This document shows positions 16,880 through 25,784 of a stretch of DNA of 64,000 bases, piece by piece. Each line of letters starts with the position of its first letter. Position 1 is the stretch's first letter. Source of the DNA: Hymenobacter metallicola (lineage in GTDB: Bacteria; Bacteroidota; Bacteroidia; Cytophagales; Hymenobacteraceae); assembly GCF_004745645.1 (NCBI RefSeq), contig NZ_SRMB01000002.1, forward strand, positions 248,001 through 312,000, read 5' to 3'. The position numbers and the translations under genes were made by a program. Under the pieces are notes generated by a model. That model saw nothing but the letters and a program-made list of their open reading frames with translations. It made no database searches and was not told the DNA's origin.

Positions 16880-17683
16880 TCAAACTTCAATAGTGCCGCC
16901 AAACACCCGCAACGCGGGGCCGCTGAGGTACACATTGGTAAAGGAGCCATCGGGCCGGGCTTCGAAGGCCACGTGCAAATCGCCGCCCCGGGTGCGCAGG
17001 TGCACCGGGCTGCTGGCCCCGCGCCGGGAAGCGGCCAGCGCCACCGCCGTAACGCCCGTACCGCAGGACATGGTCTCGTCTTCCACACCCCGCTCGTAAG
17101 TCCGCACCTGCCAGGGTTGGTCGGCCGTAACGGGCGTTTCCACGAAGTTGACATTGGTGCCTTTCTCGCGAAACAACTCACTGTAGCGAATGGCCCGGCC
17201 TTCAGCAAAAACATTCAAATCAACCAAAGAGCTGTTGGGCATAAACCGGATAAGGTGAGGCGAGCCGGTGTCGAGGAAAATACCGTGGCCCTCCACTTCC
17301 TGCTGCCCGTGCACATCCTGCATGCGCAAGTGCACCAGCCCCTGCTCGTCCACATGGGCTTCGTGGGGCCCGTCAGCGGCCAGAAACCGGGTTTTCTCCT
17401 CAATCACGCCCAGGTATTTGGCAAAGGCCACCGTGCAGCGGCCCCCATTGCCACACATTGAGCCCACAAAGCCGTCGGCGTTGAAGTACACCATCTCAAA
17501 GTCGTACTCACTGTGGTTGCGCAGCAAGATCAGGCCGTCGGCCCCGATGCCCAGGCGCCGGTCGCAGAGGTGGCGCACGAGGCGGTTGTTGTGCTCGTCG
17601 AACTGTTGGGCGCGGTCGTCCAGCATCACGAAGTCGTTGCCGGTGCCCTGGTATTTATGGAAGGTAAGCGTGGTCATGGTCAT
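16880..17683 (-). CDS. dapF: Diaminopimelate epimerase
   Basis: Interconverts LL- and meso-diaminopimelate for lysine and peptidoglycan synthesis. Start at 17683 gives 267 residues (MTMTTLTFHKYQGTGNDF); ATG 17677 is also possible. The two catalytic cysteines are visible, Cys77 in SMCGNGGRC and Cys207 in MSCGTGVTA. The N-terminal KYQGTGNDFVMLDD is the family signature. The longer frame to 17851 reads through the upstream DinB gene in another frame and is rejected. A near-consensus -7 box 9 bases upstream suggests an almost leaderless message. Confidence 0.97.
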   Translation of the reverse strand: MTMTTLTFHKYQGTGNDFVMLDDRAQQFDEHNNRLVRHLCDRRLGIGADGLILLRNHSEYDFEMVYFNADGFVGSMCGNGGRCTVAFAKYLGVIEEKTRFLAADGPHEAHVDEQGLVHLRMQDVHGQQEVEGHGIFLDTGSPHLIRFMPNSSLVDLNVFAEGRAIRYSELFREKGTNVNFVETPVTADQPWQVRTYERGVEDETMSCGTGVTAVALAASRRGASSPVHLRTRGGDLHVAFEARPDGSFTNVYLSGPALRVFGGTIEV

Positions 17684-17691
17684 AACAGGTG

Positions 17692-17699
17692 CAAAGATG
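17692..17699 (-). promoter_or_regulatory. Near-consensus -7 box of dapF
   Basis: CATCTTTG on the minus strand, 7 of 8 with TAnnTTTG, 9 bases upstream of the dapF ATG. It would give a very short leader. Confidence 0.35.
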
Positions 17700-17729
17700 G
17701 CAGGAATGGCGGGTTGGAGCGAAGCAAAT

Positions 17730-18233
17730 TCAGGATGGCTGCGGCAGGCCCAGGGCTTTGCGCAGCAGGGCAATCTGGCCGGCGTGGTAGAGGTTGTGCT
17801 GCGCCAGCCCGTGCAGCAACACATAAACCGAGTAGCCAGTGCCCGGTTCACCGGCCGGCTCCTCTCTTACGCTGTCGTGCAGCTCAGCATCCGGGACGGA
17901 GAGCAAGTAGGAAATCAACTGCTGGTGAGCTGCGCGCAGCTGCTGCAAGGTATTTTCCCACAGTTCCTGGTCGAGCGTGGTCGGCTGCGGGGGCCAGTCC
18001 TGCGCGGCCGACAATGCTACCACCCTTCGGCTCTCGACGCGCTGCCGCACAGTATGCAGCCAGGAAGTCAGATGCAGGACGATTTCCCAGATGCTATGCG
18101 CCCCGGCAACGGGTCGGGCGGCGGCTTGGCTGGCCGTAAGGTGGGCCAGTGTGGCCAGCAGCGAAGGACCCGACCACGGTTCGCCGTCGAAAGCCGCGCA
18201 TAGCTGGTCGTGAATGCGGGTGATTTCGCTCAT
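17730..18233 (-). CDS. DinB family protein
   Basis: 167 residues, a four-helix-bundle DinB/YfiT-type protein. Candidate metal ligands are His in AHSIWEIVLHLTSW and the C-terminal pair in HGLAQHNLYHAGQIALL. The family includes metal-dependent hydrolases and thiol transferases, often damage- or stress-linked, and the exact reaction cannot be read here. It precedes dapF by 46 bases on the same strand. Confidence 0.85.
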   Translation of the reverse strand: MSEITRIHDQLCAAFDGEPWSGPSLLATLAHLTASQAAARPVAGAHSIWEIVLHLTSWLHTVRQRVESRRVVALSAAQDWPPQPTTLDQELWENTLQQLRAAHQQLISYLLSVPDAELHDSVREEPAGEPGTGYSVYVLLHGLAQHNLYHAGQIALLRKALGLPQPS

Positions 18234-18330
18234 GGTAGAAGGGTAGCTGGTACTGGAAACAACACGGGGTATGGGCTGACCTCAATATACTGCCTTGGGC
18301 GGCAACAACCGCCGTTCAAATCGGATGCCC

Positions 18331-18338
18331 TACCTTTG
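18331..18338 (+). promoter_or_regulatory. -7 box of the methyltransferase gene
   Basis: TACCTTTG, an exact TAnnTTTG match 33 bases upstream of the ATG at 18372. No TTG at proper spacing was seen. Confidence 0.5.
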
Positions 18339-18371
18339 AGGGGCCGCAGCCCGGCATTTTAGCGCATCCGT

Positions 18372-19259
18372 ATGTATTCCTTTCTGACGACCGGCAACTG
18401 GCCTGATTACGAGCTGATCGACTCGGGCAACTTCGAAAAGCTCGAACGATTTGGCAAGCACGTCCTGGCCCGCCCCGAGCCCCAGGCCATCTGGGACCCC
18501 CACCTGCCCGCCAGCGAGTGGCAGCGGGCCAACGCTACGTTTACCCGCGAAAAAGGCAGCCAGGAGAAAGGCCAGTGGAAGATCAAGCCCGGTACGCCCG
18601 AGCAGTGGATCATCAATTACGGGCAAAACGGGCTCAAGCTGCGGTTTCGCCTGGGCATGTCGTCGTTTAAGCACGTGGGGTTATTTCCGGAGCAGGACCC
18701 CAATTGGCAGTTTATCTACGAACAAACCAAGCAGCGCAAAGCCGCCGTGCCGCGGGTGCTGAATCTGTTTGCCTACACCGGGGCCGCTACCCTGGCCGCC
18801 CGCGCCGGCGGGGCTGACGTGACCCACCTCGACTCGGTGAAGCAAGTCAACTTCTGGGCCCGCGACAACATGGAGGCATCGGGCCTGGATGGGGTGCGCT
18901 GGCTCGTAGAAGACGCTATGAAGTACGTGCAGCGCGAAGTAAAGCGCGGCAATAAATACCAGGGCCTGATCTTGGACCCGCCCGCCTATGGCCGGGGGCC
19001 TAATGGGGAGAAATGGCAGCTGGAAGATGAGCTCAACGAGATGCTCAAGCTTTGCCAGCAGCTGCTCGACCCGGAAGACCACTTCTTCCTGATTAACCTC
19101 TACTCCCTGGGCTTTTCAGCGTTGATTCTGGACAATCTGGTGACGGAAATCTTTCCTAAGAAGTACACGAACCGCGAAATCGGGGAAATCTACCTGCACG
19201 ACCGGGGCCAGCGCAAGCTACCGCTGGGCACGTTCTGCCGCTTCAGCACCGGAAACTAA
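18372..19259 (+). CDS. Class I SAM-dependent methyltransferase, RlmI-like
   Basis: 295 residues. The SAM site is LNLFAYTGAATLAARAGGA (motif I) and the catalytic motif IV is LILDPPAYGRGP, typical of the group that includes the 23S rRNA m5C methyltransferase RlmI. The N-terminal 110 residues differ from the PUA domain of RlmI and resemble the short N-domain of related uncharacterised enzymes. rRNA methylation is likely but not proven. It reads away from the divergent DinB gene. Confidence 0.85.
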   Translation: MYSFLTTGNWPDYELIDSGNFEKLERFGKHVLARPEPQAIWDPHLPASEWQRANATFTREKGSQEKGQWKIKPGTPEQWIINYGQNGLKLRFRLGMSSFKHVGLFPEQDPNWQFIYEQTKQRKAAVPRVLNLFAYTGAATLAARAGGADVTHLDSVKQVNFWARDNMEASGLDGVRWLVEDAMKYVQREVKRGNKYQGLILDPPAYGRGPNGEKWQLEDELNEMLKLCQQLLDPEDHFFLINLYSLGFSALILDNLVTEIFPKKYTNREIGEIYLHDRGQRKLPLGTFCRFSTGN

Positions 19260-19358
19260 ATCTTACCGGGTTGGTTGCTGGCTACGTACCTTGCCGGCAA
19301 CCGCGCTGCCCTATCCAAGGGTAGGTTGTTGCTATTGCTGCCTCTAAGTATTGCCTGA

Positions 19359-20309
19359 ATGACTACGCCAAGACACCGACGCCTGGCCCTGATTGATATG
19401 GGCACCAATACGTTTCATCTGATGATCGTAGAGCTGCCCGAAGCCCGCCACCCCGAGCCGGTAGTGCTGCTGCGCACCAAAGTGGGCGTGCGCCTGGGCG
19501 AAGACGGTATCAGCAAAGGCGAAATAGCGCCGGAGGCCTACGCCCGGGCCTTGCACACCCTGGCCGCTTTTCAAGAGGAAATTGAGTTGCACCAAGCAAC
19601 GGAGGTGCGGGCCACCGCAACCAGCGCCGTGCGCAATGCCAACAACGGCCAGGCCTTGGTGCACGACATTTTCGAGCAGACCGGTATTCGGGTGGAAATT
19701 ATTCCCGGGGCCCGCGAGGCCGAGCTGATTTGCCAGGGGGTGCGTCAGGCCGTACCGCTGGGCCCCGAGCCGCATCTTATTATGGATATTGGTGGGGGCA
19801 GCGTGGAGTTTATCGTGGCCAATCAGGACACCATTTTCTGGAAGCAGAGCTTTGAAATCGGAGCCCAGCGCCTGCTCGACAAGTTCTACAAGCACGACCC
19901 GCTCAGCACCGAGGACGTGCGCGACCTGCAGGAATATCTGACCAGCAAGCTCACCGCCCTGACCGCGGCCGTGCAGCACTTTCGCCCTTCGGCTCTGGTA
20001 GGTGCCTCCGGTACGTTCGACACGCTCGGCGACCTGCAGGCTGCCCGCGACGGGCAGCCTCGCGGCAATAACTTGCCCCCGGAAACACCGATTTCCCTCG
20101 ACAGCTTCTACCAGAGCTACCACCAGGTGCTGCACAGCACCCACGAGCAGCGCGTAGCTATGCCCGGCATGACGCCCATGCGCGCTGATATGATAGTGGT
20201 AGCCTGCGTGCTCATCGACTTCGTGCTCAAAACCTACGACTTCCTCCACATTCGCTCCTCGGCCTATGCGCTGAAAGAAGGCCTGCTGCAGGAAATGCTG
20301 ACGCAGTAG
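19359..20309 (+). CDS. Ppx/GppA phosphatase family protein
   Basis: 316 residues, an actin-fold exopolyphosphatase or guanosine pentaphosphate phosphatase. The two phosphate loops are LIDMGTNTFHLMIVE and MDIGGGSVEFIV; RATATSAVRNANNG is the other conserved segment. At 316 residues it has the short form without the C-terminal HD domain. It would act on polyphosphate or pppGpp in the stringent response. It follows the methyltransferase gene by 99 bases on the same strand. Confidence 0.92.
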   Translation: MTTPRHRRLALIDMGTNTFHLMIVELPEARHPEPVVLLRTKVGVRLGEDGISKGEIAPEAYARALHTLAAFQEEIELHQATEVRATATSAVRNANNGQALVHDIFEQTGIRVEIIPGAREAELICQGVRQAVPLGPEPHLIMDIGGGSVEFIVANQDTIFWKQSFEIGAQRLLDKFYKHDPLSTEDVRDLQEYLTSKLTALTAAVQHFRPSALVGASGTFDTLGDLQAARDGQPRGNNLPPETPISLDSFYQSYHQVLHSTHEQRVAMPGMTPMRADMIVVACVLIDFVLKTYDFLHIRSSAYALKEGLLQEMLTQ

Positions 20310-20457
20310 GTAAGCAAATCCTGTGCCCTGCTAGCCTCGGCGGCTGCCTGTGAAGCAAAACCTCCCGCAAGGCTGATTACCTATTACTGCAACAAAGGGT
20401 GGAGATGCTCCGGCTGCGCTTAGCACGACGCTCTACCCGTTGCCTTTGCCCTTTTCT

Positions 20458-21525
20458 ATGACCCATATTCTTCCCTACAACCAGCTTTTCACTTTCACTG
20501 AGGCTGTTTTTCTGAGCATCGGCTGCCCCGCCGAGGATGCTACTCTCGCCACCGAGGTCCTGCTTTCCGCCGACCTGCGCGGCATCGATTCGCATGGCGT
20601 AGCCCGCCTCATCGGTTACGTGCGCCTCTGGGAAGCCGGCCGGATCAATGCTACGCCGCGCGTGGGTATTGTGCACGAAACGCCCAGCACGGCCGTAGTG
20701 GACGGCGACGGCGGCCTGGGGCTGGTCGTAGCACCCAAGGCAATGACCATTGCCCTGGAAAAAGCCCGGGTGGCCGGTACGGGCTGGGTGTCGGTCAAGA
20801 ACTCCAACCACTTCGGCATAGCCGGCTACCACGCCATGAAGGCCCTGGCCCACGACATGATCGGCATGGCCATGACCAACGCCAGCCCGCTGGTAGCGCC
20901 TACCTATTCCCTGGACCGCCTGCTGGGCACCAACCCCATTGCCGTAGCCATTCCGGCCGGGGAACAGCCTGATTTTGTGGCCGACTTTGCGACGACCACC
21001 GCGGCCAACGGTAAGCTGGAAATTGCCCAACGCAAGCAGATTCCCGTGCCCGAAGGCTGGGTGCAGAATGCCGACGGCAGCAGTTCGACGGATGCCAACG
21101 CGGTGAAAAACGGGGGTGCCCTGCTACCGCTGGGTGGCGAAACCGGCTCCCACAAGGGGTATTGCCTGGGCAGCATTGTCGATATTTTCTCGGCCGTGTT
21201 GTCGGGTGCTAATTACGGGCCCTGGGTACCGCCCTTCGTGGCCTTCCTGCAGCCCCCGGCCGACCCGGTTGGTCAGGGCATCGGCCACTTCTTCGGGGCC
21301 ATGCGCGTGGATGCCTTCCGGCCCGCCGCCGAGTTCAAGGCCCATATGGATAATTGGATCAGCACCTTCCGAGGGGCGCAGGCCGTGGAAGGCAAGCAGG
21401 TTATCATTCCCGGCGACCCGGAACGGGTAATGGCCCAGCAACGCCTGCTGGATGGTATTCCCCTGCTCGACCCAGTAATTCAGGATCTGGAAAGCGTAGG
21501 TAAGAAGTTTGGCGTAGCGCTGTGA
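20458..21525 (+). CDS. Ldh2/malate-lactate dehydrogenase family oxidoreductase
   Basis: NAD(P)-dependent dehydrogenase of the Ldh2/YlbC/YiaK family, acting on malate, L-lactate, ureidoglycolate or related 2-hydroxyacids. Start at ATG 20458 gives 355 residues (MTHILPYNQLF); an upstream in-frame TTG at 20440 is less likely. Visible signatures are LRGIDSHGVARLIGYV with the catalytic His, VKNSNHFGIAGYHAM and the nucleotide-site region GLVVAPKAMTIA. Substrate is not resolved by sequence. A strong terminator follows. Confidence 0.92.
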   Translation: MTHILPYNQLFTFTEAVFLSIGCPAEDATLATEVLLSADLRGIDSHGVARLIGYVRLWEAGRINATPRVGIVHETPSTAVVDGDGGLGLVVAPKAMTIALEKARVAGTGWVSVKNSNHFGIAGYHAMKALAHDMIGMAMTNASPLVAPTYSLDRLLGTNPIAVAIPAGEQPDFVADFATTTAANGKLEIAQRKQIPVPEGWVQNADGSSSTDANAVKNGGALLPLGGETGSHKGYCLGSIVDIFSAVLSGANYGPWVPPFVAFLQPPADPVGQGIGHFFGAMRVDAFRPAAEFKAHMDNWISTFRGAQAVEGKQVIIPGDPERVMAQQRLLDGIPLLDPVIQDLESVGKKFGVAL

Positions 21526-21542
21526 AGCCGAAACAGACCCGC

Positions 21543-21581
21543 AAAAAAAGGCTGCCCGTTTTGCACGGGCAGCCTTTTTTT
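21543..21581. terminator. Bidirectional terminator
   Basis: 17-bp perfect stem (21543-21559 with 21565-21581) with A and T runs at its ends and a 5-base loop, between the convergent Ldh2-type and L,D-transpeptidase-like genes. It can serve both. Confidence 0.9.
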
Positions 21582-21594
21582 GCGTAATCAACTC

Positions 21595-22425
21595 TTAGCT
21601 ATTGAAGCTCAGCAGCGTATTTACGGCTACATCCTGGGCCGTGGCCTGATCCAGGTATTTCGAGGAGTATGATGTGTCGTTCCCGTTCAGGAATAGGCAG
21701 GTGCCATTACCAACCGTATCAATAATTTGGGCATACTGGTCCATGGGCAAAGCCGGACAGCCCAGGCTACGACCCAAGCGCCCATTCTGGCGAATAAACT
21801 CCTCGCTCACGTAATCGGCGCCGTGCATCACGACGGACCGCATCAGCGCGTTGTCGTTATAGCCTTCATCCACGCCGTTCAGCTTCAGCGAACGGCCGTG
21901 CTTACCTACGTACTCGGCCTGCGTCACGTAGAAGCCCAGGCTGCTCATGTTCGACTCGTTCTCATTAGAGAAGTTGGTTGCCATATTTTCGCCGGAATTG
22001 TGGCCGTGGGCTACCAGGGTATTGAACACAACTTGTTTGCCGGCCAGATCCAGCACCCACAGGCGCTTTTCCGTGGAAGGCAGACTAAAATCCACCACCG
22101 TCAGCAGCTGCTTCTCATTAAGCTTGCCCTCGTTTTTGAGGTTGAAGTAGCCCGTTACGGCCTTTTCAAATACATCGTAGCGTAGGCCCTGCTGCTCTAC
22201 CTGTAGGTCGCGGTACAGGTCGTGCAGGCGCTGGTCGAAGAAAGCAGCCTGCAGATCTCGGGGCGAAGGCAGTTTGGTTTCCATGCCGGCGGCCGTCGTG
22301 TGGGCAATGGGCGAGGCCAGCGGAGTAGCCATAAACAACGAAGCCACAAACGGCAGCACCCGGCGGGTCAGCCGACGCGCCCGGATTTTGAGTCGCTTAC
22401 GCTGGGTTACACTTGGCTTTTCCAT
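21595..22425 (-). CDS. Murein L,D-transpeptidase catalytic-domain protein (copy 1)
   Basis: Start at 22425 (MEKPSVTQRKR) gives 276 residues; the longer frame to 22572 adds non-family sequence. A positively charged start and hydrophobic segment (residues about 23-42) serve for export. The catalytic domain has LPSTEKRLWVLDL, VVMHGADYVSEEF and GRSLGCPALP with the nucleophile Cys, the YkuD-like arrangement in its divergent form. It should cross-link or modify peptidoglycan in the periplasm. A clear paralogue lies at 25785-26693. Confidence 0.88.
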   Translation of the reverse strand: MEKPSVTQRKRLKIRARRLTRRVLPFVASLFMATPLASPIAHTTAAGMETKLPSPRDLQAAFFDQRLHDLYRDLQVEQQGLRYDVFEKAVTGYFNLKNEGKLNEKQLLTVVDFSLPSTEKRLWVLDLAGKQVVFNTLVAHGHNSGENMATNFSNENESNMSSLGFYVTQAEYVGKHGRSLKLNGVDEGYNDNALMRSVVMHGADYVSEEFIRQNGRLGRSLGCPALPMDQYAQIIDTVGNGTCLFLNGNDTSYSSKYLDQATAQDVAVNTLLSFNS

Positions 22426-22661
22426 GTAGCTAATCGATTTCAGTTGTCGAGATATAGTCACTATAGAGGGCAAAAGCCCTGAATAACAGACTATACGTAG
22501 AAACAGGCCTCGAGGGTGAAAACCACTAGGCCACAGATATACAACGATGACCCTATATAAATGATTCCCCACCCAGGGGTTACGCGGGGGACGACATAAT
22601 CTTTTTAGCAGCCTAGCTTATTGCTTTATTCCTATAACGCATTACCTTACAGGCGAAATAA

Positions 22662-22675
22662 ATTACGCAAGTAAT
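22662..22675. promoter_or_regulatory. Dyad ATTAC-GCAA-GTAAT upstream of the amylase gene
   Basis: A perfect 5-4-5 palindrome 45 bases upstream of the amylase ATG, in the 294-base gap between divergent genes. It could be an operator for sugar-responsive control. No recognisable -7 box was found nearby. Confidence 0.3.
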
Positions 22676-22719
22676 CTAGTTCGCCTCGCTCCTTTTCCAA
22701 CCCAATTCCCACAATACGC

Positions 22720-25098
22720 ATGCAAAGATTTACCCTCCGACCCAGCCGTTGGCTGCTGGCCGCACTTTCCCTATTCCTGTTGCTGACCGGCAGTCCGGTA
22801 CGCGCCCAAAAAGTAGTACTCCAGGGCTTCTGGTGGGACTACTGGAACACCAACTACCCCAACGGCTGGGCCAACTACATAGCCGATCTGGCTCCGCGTC
22901 TGAAAGCCATGGGCATTGACGCGGTCTGGATGCCACCCTCTATCAAGAACGGCAACCAGGGCAACGGGTACTCCCCGTTCGACAACTACGACCTCGGGGA
23001 TAAGTACCAGAAGGGCTTTCTGCCCACCCGCCTCGGCACCAAGGATGAACTCCTGCGCGGCGTGGCCATTCTGCACGCCAACGGCATTGAGGTCGTGCAG
23101 GATATTGTGCTCAACCACGTCGACAATGCTGGTTCGGCTACTGGCCAGGGCGGGCAGGACCCGGCCGCCTGGGAAGACTACACGACCAGCAAGTACAAGA
23201 ACTTCCGGTACGTGAGCTACACCAAGCCCGCCACCGACGAAACGGCCGCCAACTACCTGGCCCGCAACGGCCGCTTCTCCAAAAACTGGCAGAACTTCAA
23301 CCCCAACCCCGGCAACAACTCGTACTCCGGCGACTGGAACGCCGTGTATTTCGGGCCCGACGTGAGCTACTACAACGGCTCGTACGGCACGAGCTCCAAC
23401 GCCACGTTTAACCCGGCCCAGAGCGCCGACTACATGCGCAACAACACCCGCAACTGGCTGGTGTGGTATAAAAAGCAGGTCGGCTTCGACGGCGTGCGGC
23501 TCGATGCCGTGAAGCACTTCCCCGACTTCGCCATGGAAGACTTCCTCTACAACCTGCAAAGCAATGCCGGCTGGGCCAATGGCGGCACCAGCATGTACGC
23601 CGTAGGCGAATGGGTAGGCTCCAGCGCCCAAATGGACGGCTGGGTAAGCAACGTGCAAAACCGGGCCGGCACTTTCGACTTTTCCCTGCGCAACGGCCTG
23701 TATAACATCGTTAGCGGCGGCGGCAACTTCGATATCGGTAGTCTGCCGGGCTACCAGCAGGGCACGCGCGTGGTGCTGATCAACGGGCAGTACGTGCACC
23801 GCACGGTGCCGTTTGTCAACAACCACGACACCTTCCGCCCCCAGGTCAGCAGCACCGGTAACTACACGGGCTGGAATACGGGCTCGGAGCTGGCCCCCCA
23901 CATCGACCCCTTCGACCCGCGCCTGTCGGCAGCTTACGCGGCGGCCCTAGCCGTGGATGGTTCGCCCCAGATTTTCTTTGAAGACCTCTTTAACATCGGC
24001 AACACGGGCAAGCGCTACTCGCACAGCCCCAAGAGCAGCGTAGACCTGCCCACCCGCTCCGACATCGAAAACCTGATCTGGTGCCACCAGAACCTGCGCT
24101 TCAAGGACGGCGCCTACAAAGTGCGCTGGCAGGCGGCCGACCACCTCGTGATTGAACGCAGCACCAAAGCCATCATCGGTATTAACGACAACTTCTCGGC
24201 TTGGCAGAATAGCACCGTCTCGTGCGACTTTGCCCCGGGCACCGTGCTGAAGGACTACTCGGGCGCCAACGGAACGGCCACTGTAACGGTCAGCGGCTCG
24301 CAGACGGTGGCCATCAACACGCCGCCCTGCAATGGCACTGCCACCGGGGGGCGCCGGGGCTACTCGGTGTGGGCACCGGTTAATATTGGCACCAACTACG
24401 TGCGGGCCGCCATGGCTACCACCCAGGAATGGGAGCTGGCCGACGACCTAGGCGATAGTGACACCCGCTCGTTGCAGCAGGGCGGGCAATTGCCGGCCAA
24501 CTCCACGGCCCTGCGCACGGCGGGCCGCATCTACGCCGATGCCAACAAAGCTATTACCTATACGCTGTTTCCCACCGATGCTACGCGCAGCCTGACTGTG
24601 GGCCTCTACAACAGCGCCGGTACGTTGGTCAGCAGCAAAACCGGCACGGGTACCCTGACGGGAACCTACACACCCACGACGGCTGGCTGGATTACGCTAC
24701 GCGCCAAAAATGCTGTATCGACCAACCCGGCTCAGCGGGCCTTTGTGAAAGCCACATACACGGCCCCCACGGTGGTGAGCGGCTCGATGAGCGCCCGGGA
24801 AGTGCTGGCCACCTCGACGCCGACGGCCGCGGCATCCACGCAGTTGAAGGCGGAAATGCAGCTCTTCCCCAACCCGACCACGGCCGACCGCATCGAGCTG
24901 GTGCTGCAAACTACCCTGGAGAAAACGGCCACGGTGCGTCTTTTCGACGTGATGGGCCGCCAGGTGCACCAAGAAACGGTACGCCTCTACCCCGGCTCCA
25001 ACCAGGTACACCTGGTGCCCGCCAAAACCATGGCAGCTGGCGTGTATCAGGTAACGGTAGCTGAGTTTGGCCTGACGCAGAAGCTGGTAATAAAATAG
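22720..25098 (+). CDS. Secreted alpha-amylase, GH13, with T9SS sorting domain
   Basis: 792 residues. Signal peptide to about residue 29 (SPVRAQK). The GH13 barrel carries VQDIVLNHV, the nucleophile Asp262 in GVRLDAVKHF, acid/base Glu297 in AVGEWVG and the transition-state Asp370 in VNNHDT, so it should be active on alpha-1,4-glucans. A beta-sandwich C-domain follows to about 545, then a bacterial pre-peptidase-like domain (about 560-685) and a T9SS tail (LFPNPTTADRIELVL, GVYQVTVAE). It is predicted to be surface-attached or released for starch breakdown. No SusC/D pair is adjacent. Confidence 0.95.
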   Translation: MQRFTLRPSRWLLAALSLFLLLTGSPVRAQKVVLQGFWWDYWNTNYPNGWANYIADLAPRLKAMGIDAVWMPPSIKNGNQGNGYSPFDNYDLGDKYQKGFLPTRLGTKDELLRGVAILHANGIEVVQDIVLNHVDNAGSATGQGGQDPAAWEDYTTSKYKNFRYVSYTKPATDETAANYLARNGRFSKNWQNFNPNPGNNSYSGDWNAVYFGPDVSYYNGSYGTSSNATFNPAQSADYMRNNTRNWLVWYKKQVGFDGVRLDAVKHFPDFAMEDFLYNLQSNAGWANGGTSMYAVGEWVGSSAQMDGWVSNVQNRAGTFDFSLRNGLYNIVSGGGNFDIGSLPGYQQGTRVVLINGQYVHRTVPFVNNHDTFRPQVSSTGNYTGWNTGSELAPHIDPFDPRLSAAYAAALAVDGSPQIFFEDLFNIGNTGKRYSHSPKSSVDLPTRSDIENLIWCHQNLRFKDGAYKVRWQAADHLVIERSTKAIIGINDNFSAWQNSTVSCDFAPGTVLKDYSGANGTATVTVSGSQTVAINTPPCNGTATGGRRGYSVWAPVNIGTNYVRAAMATTQEWELADDLGDSDTRSLQQGGQLPANSTALRTAGRIYADANKAITYTLFPTDATRSLTVGLYNSAGTLVSSKTGTGTLTGTYTPTTAGWITLRAKNAVSTNPAQRAFVKATYTAPTVVSGSMSAREVLATSTPTAAASTQLKAEMQLFPNPTTADRIELVLQTTLEKTATVRLFDVMGRQVHQETVRLYPGSNQVHLVPAKTMAAGVYQVTVAEFGLTQKLVIK

Positions 25099-25110
25099 CC
25101 GCTTCAACTC

Positions 25111-25147
25111 AAAAAAAAGCCTCCCCGGTTTCGGGGAGGCTTTTTTT
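25111..25147. terminator. Terminator of the amylase gene
   Basis: 9-bp GC-rich stem (25119-25127 with 25132-25140), A run before and seven T after. It lies between convergent genes and probably also serves the DUF892 gene. Confidence 0.9.
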
Positions 25148-25170
25148 GTTTTCACCCAAGGAGCCGGGAC

Positions 25171-25662
25171 CTACTCAGCCATGGGGTTTACCGTGTTTTT
25201 AGCCAGGTTGTTGAGAATCTCGTTGGTCGTTTTCTCTTCTTCCAGCGTCGCTTCCAGAATCCGGGCTACCGAGTCCAGGCCGAGTTCTTTGGCTAAGTAA
25301 ACGGCCGTACCGTACCCGGCAATTTCGTAGTGCTCAATCTTCTGGGCGCCGCAAATCAGGGCGGCATCCAGCACCTCCGATTCCGAGTTTTGCTGCATCA
25401 CCTTTTCCCCTTCGGCAATGATGCCCTTCATACCCGGGTTACCGTCGCCATCGGCATCGATGTCGAGCAGCTTGGCTACTTCTTCCAGACGCTCTACTTG
25501 CTTCTGGGTTTCGGTCAGGTGCTTGCGGAAGGCGTGCTTGAGTTCTTCGTTGTAGGCCTTCTCAATCATGCGGGGCAGGCCGGCTACGATTAAGGTTTCG
25601 GCGCTATACATAGCCTGTACTTCGTGACAAAGCAGGTCGTGCAAATCTTTTAACTGGGCCAT
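25171..25662 (-). CDS. DUF892/YciE-YciF family ferritin-like protein
   Basis: 163 residues, a four-helix ferritin-like protein. Characteristic parts are LKDLHDLLCHEVQAMYSAE at the N-terminus and KIEHYEIAGYGTAVYLAKELG later, with the Glu/His ligands of a di-iron site. Members are linked to osmotic and oxidative stress in other bacteria. There is no signal peptide. Confidence 0.92.
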   Translation of the reverse strand: MAQLKDLHDLLCHEVQAMYSAETLIVAGLPRMIEKAYNEELKHAFRKHLTETQKQVERLEEVAKLLDIDADGDGNPGMKGIIAEGEKVMQQNSESEVLDAALICGAQKIEHYEIAGYGTAVYLAKELGLDSVARILEATLEEEKTTNEILNNLAKNTVNPMAE

Positions 25663-25784
25663 GACAATTCAGGTTTTGGATGTGGGGGATATAGATCTGA
25701 ATACCTGCTTACGCCCTGAAAAACCGGAAGTTGCAACGGCCCAGCTTGCAGCTGAACAGCGGAAAATGGCTTTTGCCAGGAAAC

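Noticed and set aside
16880..17851. Extended dapF start at 17851
   Set aside because: The extra 56 residues come from reading the DinB gene in another frame; family alignment and the -7-like box favour 17683.
22771..23901. 376-codon open frame on the minus strand
   Set aside because: Antisense to the amylase catalytic domain; composition is that of a shadow frame.
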